From positions 14,316,010 through 14,380,009 of the forward strand of contig NC_134144.1 of the NCBI RefSeq assembly GCF_033958435.1: DNA of 64,000 bases, given 5' to 3'. This document shows, piece by piece, positions 34,851 through 45,418 of this stretch. Numbering within the stretch: position 1 is the stretch's first letter; every line of letters begins with the position of its first letter. Both the position numbers and the translations under genes were made by a program. The stretch is from Carettochelys insculpta. Its lineage: Eukaryota; Chordata; Testudines; Carettochelyidae. The notes below the pieces were generated by a model. It saw only the letters and a list, made by a program, of their open reading frames with translations. It made no database searches and had not been told where the DNA came from.

Positions 34851-35120
34851 AGCTGTTAAGGCCACTGACAGCTCCCAAGAACCCAACCCCCAAATAGGAC
34901 CAAAACTCCAAAAAACTATGTCTTACCCTGTGTAAAAGTTTTACACAGAGAGAAAGCTCATAAAGATATCTGCTCCCTTTATCAATGAAAGAGATATGTG
35001 CAGTGGTTGCTCCCCTCAGGTAACAATTATTTACACTGAGGTTGATAATAAAGAAAAGTGTTTTCCTTAAGCATAAAAAGTAGAATTTAAGTGATTGCAA
35101 GTAAAAACAGAGAGATCAAA

Positions 35121-35195
35121 GTACAGTAAACTTGTTCATATCCATCAGCCCTGGGATTGGGAAGTTGCCAGATATTCAAATATTCTGGATAACAG
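35121..35195 (+). mobile_element. Terminal fragment of a Tigger/pogo-like MITE
   Basis: GTACAGTAAACTTGTTCATATCC, GGGATTGGGAAGTTGCCAGA, TTCTGGATAACAG resembles the degraded 'CCGGATAA' terminus of Tc1/mariner-type MITEs. Assignment is weak. Confidence 0.45.
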
Positions 35196-38100
35196 AATAT
35201 GGTATGGTCACACGTCCTTCTAGGACCAACCAAAATTTTGGCTTACAGGAAAAATAAAACCATTCAAGGGCTGTTGGTTTGAGTAACAGTGTCACTAGGT
35301 TCCTCAAATATCACTAATGGCTCCCACTAGCGTATTTAGATTTAAAACAGATTCACAATTCATATTTCTAACTTCACATACAAGAATGACACATGTACAT
35401 TAAGATCTACAGATTCATTTGATTGTAACTTTAAAAATGATATGTTACATGGCCTGTTTTGTATAAAGTGCCTGAGTTATGCATATTCATATTTGTAAGC
35501 CAATTTTCATAAAGCCTGGGGGTGGTCCATAGAAACACATCAGTTTTTCTCAAGAGGTAGAAAGTCAATGGATGAATTTGCATATAGTCCCATGGGTGGC
35601 CAAAGTAGGCAAAAGCAGCATGAATTCAGAATGCTGAAACTGCCTTAATTCAGGATTTCCTTGCTGTTGCCGCTTTACTTTCCACACATATAACGTATTC
35701 TGTCTCAAAATACTTTACAGATTATTGGCCCAATGGCAAACTTGTCAGAGCTTTGAAAAGCAACAGCATTAAACATTAGGTAAACATAGACAACAAGCAA
35801 TGCTGTCTATGGTGTGATATTCTTGGCTAAGGGCACTAAGACAAATCCTTCTTATGAACAGTGCCGTAAGATCTGTAATGCACATGGGCCACTAAGAGGA
35901 CCTCAGTTTCACAGGTCTCTAACAAATACTTCCATGCAGCAAGTAGTTTTGCATACTTTGCACATAACAAAGGCTGAGTCTGTCCTGACACAAGTCAAAC
36001 CCACAGTTTGATTACTGTATTGCAAACTTTATGCAAAGTATTATAAATCATTAAGAAGGATCAAGAAATCAATCAAATCTAGCATGGGAATTCACAGAAG
36101 TTGAAAACCAAAGTACCATGTGTATTTTAAAAAGTCGCAGGGTTAGCCAATGATCTTGAAGTTCATTCAGACCATGGTAACTCCACTGATGTCAGCGGAC
36201 TCACTTCTGTTTTACACCAATGTGCAAGAAGAATCAAGCCCACAGAAATTATAACTCATTAACCATAATTATTATAAATAATTATTTACATTACTGTAGC
36301 ACCTAGGCATGCCAATCCTGAACCAGGACCCTTTTTTATGATTTAGCAGTCACTACCATATGCAAAATAGTCTTACTCTTACTCAGATTTACACTTCTTC
36401 CAGACAAAACCATTTATTGTCTTGCTTTTGTAAAATCTACTGACACATCTAGAGTTTTGCTAAGAACGACACTGTTAACTGAGCATGTCCACCAAGGGTC
36501 AAATATGGATATAGAGATGGATGTTATGAACGCTTTCCATTGGGTTTTTAATACACAGTCAGGAGATGACAGTTTGTTCAGTGATGGGGAAAAAGAAGAT
36601 ACTGGGTTAAATTCTGCACTGTGCACTCCATCGGCCCCCAGAGGGGTAAGCCAGCAAGGAGATGGGCTCTAATCAGTAACAAGAGAACTGCCAAAGGTTC
36701 ATAGGTTCAGAGAAGTTTCCTAACCAATGGTCCATACCTGTGGAGGGCACCAGTCACTCATATCCACCAGTCATGTGCAGTTGTACATCCAGTTTCAATA
36801 CTGCCTCAAACAGACACTCCCCCAGTTCCAATACGTTCTCGGTACACTCCCCGCCACTTCATCCTCACCTCAAAAGCACCCCACTCCCACTCAGTTGTCT
36901 GACACCAACCTCCACCGTCCCTCTCCCACCTACCAGGATTCCTTCTCACCTCCTCCTCTTTTACACCTTGCTGCATCTCTGCTGGGGCTGAAAGCAACAC
37001 CCACTGCTCTCTGTGACTTCTGGGCTGCTTGAAAGCTATGCATTGTGCCTCTAACGGGGGCAAGAGCAAACGCTGCAGCATTCTGGGGATTCTCATCAGA
37101 AACCTGTTGCACTCTCAGATACTAGTAACCAGAAAGCCTAAGAATGAGGCTGAGAGCTGGGATTCCAAGATGGTGAGGGAAAATATTTCTTCGTCTGTGC
37201 ACGGAACAAACATGTTGCCTCCACGGCATCCCAACCTCTCACCAACCTGAGTTCTGATCCTCCTGCAGAAGCACAACACATTCACAACAGCCCACCACAC
37301 TAGCGTCATCATAATTTTTCATTATTCGTTAGCATAAGTTATTACTGGAAATGTTTGGGTCACAGAAAAGTAACATTTTAGTCACAGGCTGAGTGCCAGA
37401 GATAACTACACCTTAAATATTACAAATTTAGTGTTACTACATAACAGAGGCCAGAACTTCTGGCTCAGCAGGACAGGATAGTGGGGAGCCCCAGAGGGCA
37501 GGAAGGTAGCATCAGTGGCAGGCCCAGGAGCAAGGTGTGTGTGGGGGGGGATGACCGGGCTCACCAACCCTTGCATGGAAGGGGTGGGGCTTAGGGCAGC
37601 AGCTGGAGCTCTGGGCCCCTTTGAAATGTTGGGCCCCATGGCAACTGCCCTCTTTGCCCCCCTCCCTCCCCAGTAAGCAGGCCTGGTTATTCCCCAAAAA
37701 TGTTGTGAGGAAAAATCCAAATAGTGAAACAATGTTAGAACTGGTAGGTTCTAGATTGTACCACTCCCTTGAGGTACCACCCATTCTAGTATCCCAGAAG
37801 AGGTACCACAGACGGTATAAACAACTTGGAAAAAACTCCCTATTTAGTACGCAATGAAGAAATCTTTCCCTTCAGGTGAGCTGATGAGCTCATCGGGCCC
37901 TTGGGCACTGTGTGCGTGGTGGTGAGTAATGGCTCAACACTCTCAGAAGCAGTGGGGCTTCTACTGGAAGCAGAGGCAAGATACCCAGCCCTCAGGGCCA
38001 CCCGGACCATGCCCTCTCCCAGTGCAGTCCACACCGCAACCCCTCAGGGCTCTGCAGGGCGCCACGTGGGGCTGTGGCAAAATATCTACCACATTTTTTC

Positions 38101-38352
38101 CCCAGCTTTTGTGGATGTTATCATGCTTACGTTGTTATTCAGATTTCACTGAATTCTTCGTAAATTTGACCAAGATGCTTGTGTGTGTGAGAGCACACAT
38201 GCTGTTATACATTGAGTAAATCTACCATAACCAATAAACCTATACTGAATAATCTTACGGGTATGACTTGATGTTTTTCAGCAGCAGTTACTGTGGGAAT
38301 ACTTTACACTGGCTAAAGGTTGGGACGGAACCAAGACACCTTGATTCATTCA
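35196..38352. other. Unannotated sequence with two minor repeats
   Basis: No gene recognised. 36285-36340 (CATTACTGTAGCACCTAGGCA, AACCAGGACCC) is a reptilian SINE fragment also seen at 44375. 37480-37675 is a G/C-rich block with GGGCCCCTTTGAAATGTTGG and GGCAACTGCCCTCTTTGCCC. Its complement recurs near 24830-24915, so it is an uncharacterised interspersed repeat. A C-rich stretch (36780-36960) gives long spurious frames. Confidence 0.4.
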
Positions 38353-38355
38353 TTA

Positions 38356-38785
38356 GGGTATGTCTACACAGCAAAGTTATTTTGAAATAACAGATGCTAT
38401 TTCAAAATAACTTTGCAAGTGTCTACATAATGCAATCACTATTTGGAAATAATTCTGAAACAGCGGTCAACTTACTTTGAAATTGGTAAACCTCATTCCA
38501 CAAGGAATAGTGCCTATTTCAAAATAGGCACCATTTCGAAATAATCTATTCCAGAATAGTTTATTTCAAAATAAAACTGCAGTGTAGACATAGTATTGCA
38601 GATCAGCACTGCCTTTAGGGGCTCTAATCCAAAATAGGTTCCAGAGTGTGTGGACACGATATTTCAGAATAAGTTTTGTTTATTTGGGGCTTCCCTGTAG
38701 TGTAGACATGTTATTCTGGAATATTTATTTTGGAATAACTCTGGAATAAGGTATTCTGGAATAACTCTGTAGTGTAAACATACCC
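38356..38785. mobile_element. Foldback MITE, 430 bp, TTATTTCAAAATAA-rich
   Basis: Starts GGGTATGTCTACACAGCAAAG and ends CTGTAGTGTAAACATACCC, inverted repeats. It is packed with short palindromes of the TATTTCAAAATA / TATTCTGGAATA kind. TTA (38353-38355) and TTG (38786-38788) flank it, a probable 3-bp duplication with one change. The ends are similar to those of the foldbacks at 33.4, 50.8 and 63.2 kb. Confidence 0.8.
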
Positions 38786-38796
38786 TTGGTTCTTAA

Positions 38797-38972
38797 TAGG
38801 GATGTAAATGGGTTAACTGGTAAGGATGATGGTAACCATGAGGCTTACCAGTTAACCAGCCCTTGTCAGTCAATTCCATGGGCAGTCAGCTGCACTGGGC
38901 ACAGGGACCTAAGTCAAAATAATTAACTAATTAAGCTTATTGTTTAATCAGTTAACTGTTTTAATATCCCTA
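38797..38972. mobile_element. hAT-type MITE, 176 bp
   Basis: TAGGGATGTAAATGGGTTAACTGG at the left pairs with CAGTTAACTGTTTTAATATCCCTA at the right. Flanks GTTCTTAA (38789-38796) and GTTCCTCA (38973-38980) agree at 6 of 8 positions. It sits three bases from the preceding foldback MITE, so its duplication was taken from sequence bordering that element. Confidence 0.75.
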
Positions 38973-38980
38973 GTTCCTCA

Positions 38981-39429
38981 TAAATAACTTGCTTTGTGAC
39001 ACTGGCACACTTCTTCACTCATCAGTTTACCAACATATAAAACTCTCCCTCATAGTGCTAAGCTGAGCCTCAATGTTTGTAAAATGTGTCAAGGTCCTTG
39101 GACAAAAGGTGCTATACAAGTACTACCACGTAACTAAAACCAAAATATCTTCGAAATCTGACTTAAAGCATTCTGAGACCATCCGACCGCATTCCAGCCA
39201 CCTCTTAGGATTGTCTTTAGTGGACTAAACTGGTCACTTCCATGGGCACGGGTCATCCCAATTTGGCATATTAAGAAAGCTTACCTCAGTTCAGAGTAAC
39301 CCACTGGTGAGTGAGTATATATGCTCAGTATAAAACAGATAAGGCTATATTATAGCTAATGGTTCTAACAAGTACCTGCAACAATACATTTAAGGAGATA
39401 AAGCATTTGAAATCCGGGGCTTGAGGATA
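38981..39429. other. Unannotated sequence, possible R2-like flank
   Basis: No gene. ATATGCTCAGTATAAAACAGAT at 39319 resembles ATACGCTAAGTATAAAACAGAT at 39595. The shared block may be a terminal repeat of the neighbouring R2-like element or its target, so the true 3' end of that element could lie as far left as here. Confidence 0.35.
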
Positions 39430-39792
39430 GGTTAACATGAACACGGTTATATCAAATACAGTTTAAAACAAGGAAGCCCGAAGGCGTAACCCACCTTGTC
39501 CCAGATATAAATAGCAGGTGTTTTATGCAAAAAAGCATTAAGTACCCAGTGGGGGGAAGTATCACCCATAAGGTATAGCTTAGTCTAGGAATCCATACGC
39601 TAAGTATAAAACAGATTAAATGAGTTTTATTGAGGGAATGTTTCAAGTACAGCAAGGAGCATAACAAATTAACATACACAGGGATATATCATCTGAGAAA
39701 CTAGAACAGGTTATGGAGCATAATATACAGTAAACAGCATCTTAGTATTTACACAAGAAACCCAACTAGTCTCAGATAGACAAAAAAACACA

Positions 39793-40021
39793 GTTACAAA
39801 CAAGAGATAATATAAAATATCGGCCTTTTAACTAATCCCTACCCTGAGAAGAAAAAAGGGGAAAATACTTTAAAGTAACAGACAATATGAGATATTGGCC
39901 TTTGGATCAATCCCAATCCCTAGGGGAAAATCAAAAAGGGGAGTATTTTACAGATACTAGACAATAAATAATATCGGCTTATCGGCCAGTCCCTGAGAAA
40001 AAAGAAGTCTTTGAACATAAA
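39793..40021 (-). repeat. Tandem 70-80-bp repeats in the R2-like 3' UTR
   Basis: Three imperfect units begin near 39793, 39875 and 39953. Each has AGA(C/T)AATA..A..ATATCGGC or ATATTGGCC, then AATCCC.A or AGTCCCTGAG, then an A/G-rich tract (AAAAAGGGGAAAATACTTTA, AAAAAGGGGAGTATTTTACA). Confidence 0.75.
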
Positions 40022-40180
40022 ACTCCCCGACCCATGAAGTACCAGGGAGCATAAAATAAAATAAAAATAAAAATAAATAATTAAATAAAAAGTTACAATA
40101 GGAGAACAGGATAAAAAATAGATAAAATAAGGAAAAAAAAAAAAAAAAAAAAAAAAGGAAAACACAAAGGAGCTTGGTAA

Positions 40181-41640
40181 TCAGCTGTCAGAATATTGGC
40201 GATGGCCCGTGATATGCTCTGTGTAGATGTCCCTGGACCACCTAATGGCATCGGACACCATCAGCCTGCGCATCATTCGAGCGTAATAGCGACTGACCTC
40301 GCAGGCTTCCAGGACCTCATCATTCAGGGGGTCCCAGGCGCCCAATGCCCCCACGAGCAATGCATGGACCTCCACCGTGTAGCCCCGGGACCGCAAGGTG
40401 TCCGCCAACGGGGCATACTTTTGCAGTTTCTTGGCCCGGGCATCGCGGAAGGCCGCCATGCGGTTCTCAAAGGGCACCGTAATGTCCACGATGAGGATCT
40501 TCTTAGACCGCTCGTCCGTCACGACGATGTCCGGCCGCAGAAGGCTGTCAGTGCCAGGGATGGAAGAGTCTACGGTAACGGATCCAAGGGTCGGAGGTAG
40601 CGCTTTCACCAGCCGGTCTTGGATGGCGTTATGGCGGCGCTGCCAAGCCGCCGAATGCACCATGCAGCCACAGAGGACGTGGGGAAGAGTCTCCAGCGGA
40701 TATCCGCAACGCCTGCACCTTTTATCGCGGGTCCCATGGCGGACAGCGCCGTTGAGCGGGACGCAATTAAGGCGCGCTCGGTGGATGAAGCGCCAGTCCG
40801 CAAAACGGGTAAAGTTGCCAGCCCGGAGGAAGTGGTTACTGGCATCCCAGCGGCTGGTCACGTCAAACACCTTCCCCTGATCAGGTTTCTTCCGCAGGGC
40901 CTCGGCATATTGGTGGCGAATGGTGCTCTTTAGCAGGCGCTCCAGCAGGGTCCGGGCGGACGGGGTGACGATGGTATGTCCCTCAGTGGCAATGCGGGGA
41001 ATCAGGATGCCCAGTTCCCGTCATTCCTCGCTCCACACCCAACGGCAGCCGATCCTCTTGCCCAGGCGACGGGAGGCGTTACGGGCACGCGACCAGAGAG
41101 ATGACAGGTCGCCTCCGTCCCTCCCGAACTCGCCTTCGAGGGAGCCGCTCAGGTAGGTGGCCAGGTCTTGAGCAGTGGGAGCTCTGCCGATCCTTCTCTG
41201 TGTCATGCCCCTCAGGGTGTTCTCCGCAACGGTCCGCACTCTCGGGTCCAGACAGGTCAGGAGACGAAAGGCATGGGTAATCGATGCCACATCGCACAGG
41301 TCTCCCATCCGCGGGACGTTAGCGCCTCCTTGCCGGTTGGAGATGTAAATAATGTCCGTGGCAGCCCTCGGGGGGAGATACATCCACTTCCGGACCAGGT
41401 GACGGATGGTCTTGTCTGCTTTATTCAAGGGGACCTTGGCGACCGCAGAGCCACGGAGGGTAAAGCAGATGCGTGGGATGAGGAATGTATTGAGCGCATC
41501 GATTTTCTGCCATGGTGTGAGGAGGGAATCATCGAGGCGTTCGGCATCCTTCAAAATCCCGCAGATGGTGCCCTCAGGCGTGCCCTGGATCCGGACCCCC
41601 GTCGGCGTGCCCAGGTGTTGGTATATGCTAGAACAGTGAG
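40181..41640 (-). pseudogene. R2-like RT thumb/linker and RLE endonuclease, one stop
   Basis: A single frame open across ~485 codons except for one TGA at 41021-41023 (probably CGA to TGA). N-terminal part: LGTPTGVRIQGTPEGTICGIL, then DALNTFLIPRICFTLRG, LVRKWMYLPPRA and SNRQGGANVPRMGDL, the R2-group thumb region. The last 229 residues carry the zinc knuckle C52-x2-C55-x8-H64-x4-C69, then the nuclease core R112-P113-D114 ... D129 (ILIVDITVPFENR), and the basic KKLQKY helix of PD-(D/E)xK-type RLE domains. The domain nicks the target strand in R2-type retrotransposition. The finger and catalytic residues are all preserved. The polymerase catalytic motif is absent because of the 5' truncation. 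Confidence 0.9.
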
Positions 41641-42813
41641 ATTTTCGTCATCCATTTTCTGTGAGCATTATCCTGAAATAAGCCAGTAATGTCATGTCTA
41701 ACCCAAATGTAAAAAGCTTTCTCAAAGTCCAATCTTCAGCCAGTGTTAACTGATTATTTCAATGATGCTATGCTAATTTATGCTGTTCAAGAATCCAGCC
41801 CTTTTTTTCCACTGCAAAAAGATGGCATTTCAGAACACACAGAGCTGCTTTATCATTTGAACTTTTAGCATTTCAACATCTGAAAGATGAGAATCAACAG
41901 TAATTTAAACACTGAACACAGTATGCAGACATAGGGCCTTTTTCCAGACAGAAATCAGATAGAGAGAGCACTGAAAGGCTCACCAAATGACCAGTCAATA
42001 CCTGTTTTTTGAATGACCACTTGAAAATCAGTGATATGCAACATTAGACTGAAAAGAACTGTTTCCTGAAGCTGTCGTAAAAGAATAAAGGGACACAGTG
42101 TCTACAATATTGCATATATATTAGTAAATCATAGTTTTTAAGGAAAATCTTTAGTTGTATTTAAGATATGGCTTGTAAAAGAAAGGGCATTTTTGACATT
42201 ATGCCACAAGCCAGCTCCTTTGCTTACATACATACTGCATTTTTAGATCAGTCTGTGTACTTTAAAAAGGAATGACACATTTTCTATTATTATTTTTCTT
42301 CTACAGAGGAGGTTTAAACAAATAAGAGTCTTCATTTTATTCCAAAACTCTAATTAGGGACTGTGGGACTATTTGCCTTGTCTAAGAAGAAAAGCATTAG
42401 AGGACTTTTTCCAGTTCAAAACCCAAGAAAAGGAGTCACATATGAATGATTACTAGGCACCAGTCTCAATGTTTTAAGTTCTCTCTTTAGCAGTTGCCTT
42501 TCTCCACATAACATAAGGTAGCTCCTTCGTCAGAAACTCGATTTTCATTTTGAATAACCATCATGTGGTCTTGAATAAATCTTAAGCCTGTTTTCAAAGT
42601 CGTTCTCAAAAAGGGTCAATATATGCCAATTGATTTTTTTCTGTTGATGAAGAAAATAATAAAATCCTGTTCCTGTTTAATTTATTTTCCCAAGTATATG
42701 TTTGGTTCTTGGACTACAAAACAAATTGGGAGTTGTACATTCAAAATGAACAGTAGAGGTTCTGAACAAGCTTTGTGTTGCAGAACTTCCAGCTAATATA
42801 GGAGTGCATATTC
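41641..42813. other. Unannotated AT-rich sequence
   Basis: Nothing recognised. The composition drop at ~41640 marks the R2-like truncation point. Confidence 0.4.
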
Positions 42814-42821
42814 TTCTAATC

Positions 42822-43141
42822 CAGGGGTGCACAAAGCGAGGGGGTGGGCCCCTTGGGGGAGTGTGAAATTTTGTAAGGGGAAGCAGCATGATGTTTGGTG
42901 GGTCTCAGGATCATCCATCCAATTTAAAAAGCTGAAATATGTTACTGTTTTTAAGCACGTGTATTCACATTTATATACCAATTAATACGTTTTTTACATT
43001 CTACATACTTATTTTCTTACACATACAGAAAGGGTTTTTTCATATGAACTTAACTTAAATTTCCATTGGTTTGGATTACTTTAGACACGTTGGCGTGGCC
43101 CTGAAAAGTGGGGCTCGACATAAAAAGTTGGCTCACCCATT
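42822..43141 (+). mobile_element. hAT-type MITE, complete, perfect 8-bp TSD
   Basis: Begins CAGGGGTGCACAAAGCGAGG and ends AAAAAGTTGGCTCACCCATT, imperfect inverted repeats. TTCTAATC flanks both sides exactly (42814-42821 and 43142-43149). Its interior is the uninterrupted counterpart of the copy at 33345-33852. Non-coding. Confidence 0.9.
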
Positions 43142-43149
43142 TTCTAATC

Positions 43150-44826
43150 CATATCAAAGGATTACTGCAAATTACTGCACTTTCCTCCTTAAAGCAAAGC
43201 TATTTCTGTCTGACTTGCCCTCCTCAGCCCTCCGTTTCTCCCACATGCTGCCAAGCAAAACAATCCATCTACTCCACTGCTTCACGTTATTCTAGAGCAT
43301 ACCAGAGCCTTCATTCCTCGTGCTCCCAAAAGTTCTACTGACGGTTTTAATGTATAATCAAGAGACCAGATCCTCAGCTAGTGAAAACCAATGTAGTTCC
43401 ATAGACTGCTATGTCATTTCATTCCATTCAAGGCTCTATTTCAGTATTACGCAAGATGCATATCAGGGCCAAATTTATTTGATAGGAAAATGCTACAGAA
43501 TGTTCCTTTCAAACTTTGTACTACAGGTAGAAGTCCTTCTCCAATAGAGCTAAAAATCTGGTCTATGGGCTAGGTCTGGCCTCCCTGATGTATTTATATG
43601 GCCTATCTGGCATATCCAAATTGTGCAGAATCTCAGCTTTCACTTTAAAAAGTTAGTTTCTATACTTCATGGTTCTGAAGAAAACATTCCAAATGCACAT
43701 ACAGGTAAATCAATACACCGTTGTCTTCCGAGACTGCAGACAGCCTCAAACAATGTCTCAGAAAGATGTGACCTCCCCTCTTCCCTTTTAATGTCGCATA
43801 AGGATTAACTAAAATGATCACACTTTAATGTCAAGATTAACTACTGGATTACTGATTGACAGAATGGGAAGCTGCAGGTTGAAGCCCAGGTGGGTGAGCA
43901 CCAAGAATTTCTGTGCAGGGAAGGAAATGCAGAAGGAAGAACAAAGTGACACAAGGACAAATAAGAAGTAGAGAAACAGAGAAAACAGGATGGAGAAGGA
44001 AAAAAATCCAAGGGAAGAAATATCCATGGCTCAAATGGGGAGAGCTTATTTTCCCACTGATACTGACAATAAAGCCCAGAATAAACAATACTAACCACGA
44101 GTTACTATATAAAGATCAGATTCTTCCCTTGCTCTCCATGCAAATCTCCCACTGACAATAGGCACTCTGCTCTCGATGGATAGGTTTACATGGGGCCCTA
44201 AATTTTATCCCCAGTCAATAGGCTATACCTAGAAGTGAAATTCAGTCCTCTCTTGTGAATGACTTTGACATTTTTATTCCAGGCAATCCATGAGTATTTA
44301 GGGGATTAGACTGAGATTTTCTGAGAAAGATTTTATGATCATTTTCAATTTTGGATGCAGATGATCAATGTGTATATGTTGTATTACTGTAGAACCTAGC
44401 TGCCATGACCAAGATTACAAAGTGTTAGGCACTGTACAACTGAATAGTGAGAGACAGTCCCAGAATGAAAACCATGGCAATGAAGGTTTATAAACCTGAA
44501 CACAACTTAGTCTGGCAAATTAATACAAAACAGGGCTATAAATTAACTGGTCTTGGTACTGCCAGCACTAAAGGAAAAGAACTTGTTGAAACAATGTAAT
44601 ACACTTTTCAAGCCACAAGAAATCCTGTTCTACTTTCTTTTAAAGACAGGCCCAAACCACAAATATCAGGTCTGGACATGATGTTTCCTATAGATCAAAG
44701 TGAGTATTTGAATCCTGCATTTTGCTTCAACCCCTTTTATAGATGGGGACCAGACACAAAATTTGGATCCAGATTAAAACTTCTCTCAAAATTCAATATT
44801 TGGACATGTGGTGGTTTGGTTTACCT
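43150..44826. other. Unannotated sequence with a SINE fragment
   Basis: No gene. 44370-44465 (GTTGTATTACTGTAGAACCTAG, GTTAGGCACTGTACAAC, GAGAGACAGTCCC) is a fragment of a reptilian SINE with the same body as 36285-36340. Overlapping frames at 43818-44155 on both strands come from A/G-rich composition. Confidence 0.45.
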
Positions 44827-45410
44827 CAGCGGTGGCTAACCTTTTTGCATCAAGGATCACATGGCAATTTTTTACATGTTGGGGGGGGGGGGACGCCAAA
44901 TGCAAACTAGCTCCCAAACCATCTCCCATCCTCGGGATTAACCTGGCTCAGCCAACAAGCTCCACATGCTGCCATTCCTCCTTTGTGGCTGCTGCCTCCC
45001 CCAAACCCTCAGCGCAGCTGCACGGCTCCAGCACGAGCAGACTTGACTGCCTCTAGTCCCAACTCTTCCGCACGCTTTCCTCACCTGCATTGTGGGCAGC
45101 TCCCTGCCCTGCTGTGCTGAAATAATGGAACTAAATGTAATTGGTTTAACAGCTGAACCCCTCCCGTCCCCCTGCTGGCCATTAAACCAATTACATTTAG
45201 TTCCATTACTTCAGCTGTGGCAGGGCAGAGAGCTGCAAATGGCTCTGTAAAGAGCCACATGTGGCGCCAGAGACGCGGGTTGCTGGTTGCCAGCTCCTAA
45301 CCCAGTCTGACTACACCCTACACTCACTTTGACCGCCTTGAATAAAATGGAGCCTTTGCTGCAGGAAAGGGCTTTGCAAGCCAGATAAAAAGGCTTTGTG
45401 GGCTGGTCTA
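44827..45410 (+). mobile_element. Composite hAT-type MITE with internal hairpin
   Basis: Left end CAGCGGTGGCTAACCTTTTTG, then ACATGGCAATTTTTTACATGTTG, matches the left of 53860-54599. A 12-G run follows at 44881-44892. A hairpin is formed by GGAACTAAATGTAATTGGTTTAA (45127) and its near-exact complement at 45183-45207. Then comes GAGCCACATGTGG...GGGTTGCTG, the terminus type of the 34494 element. The last part AAAAGGCTTTGTGGGCTGG also occurs near 54545. The terminal GGCCACCCC is missing, so the right end is truncated or rearranged. Flanks GTTTACCT and GCTCACCT match at 6 of 8. Confidence 0.75.
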
Positions 45411-45418
45411 GCTCACCT

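Larger units (their letters stand above)
39430..41640 (-). mobile_element. R2-like (restriction-like-endonuclease) LINE, 5'-truncated
   Basis: Minus-strand non-LTR retrotransposon remnant. The coding part begins abruptly at about 41640 just upstream of a YQHLGTPTG motif (the block after the catalytic RT motif in R2-group proteins). It continues through thumb, linker and C-terminal endonuclease to a stop at 40181-40183, followed by a long 3' UTR (to about 39430 or beyond) containing a 70-80-bp tandem triplication and an oligo(T) run at 40131-40158 (minus orientation). GC content of the coding part (40.2-41.6 kb) is far above that of its AT-rich surroundings. No rDNA sequence is seen at either edge. 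Clade could be R2, NeSL or a relative; the RLE class itself is clear. Confidence 0.88.

Noticed and set aside
40196..41689. Plus-strand frames of 104-173 codons
   Set aside because: Shadows of the GC-rich minus-strand R2-like coding region, which carries the real motifs.
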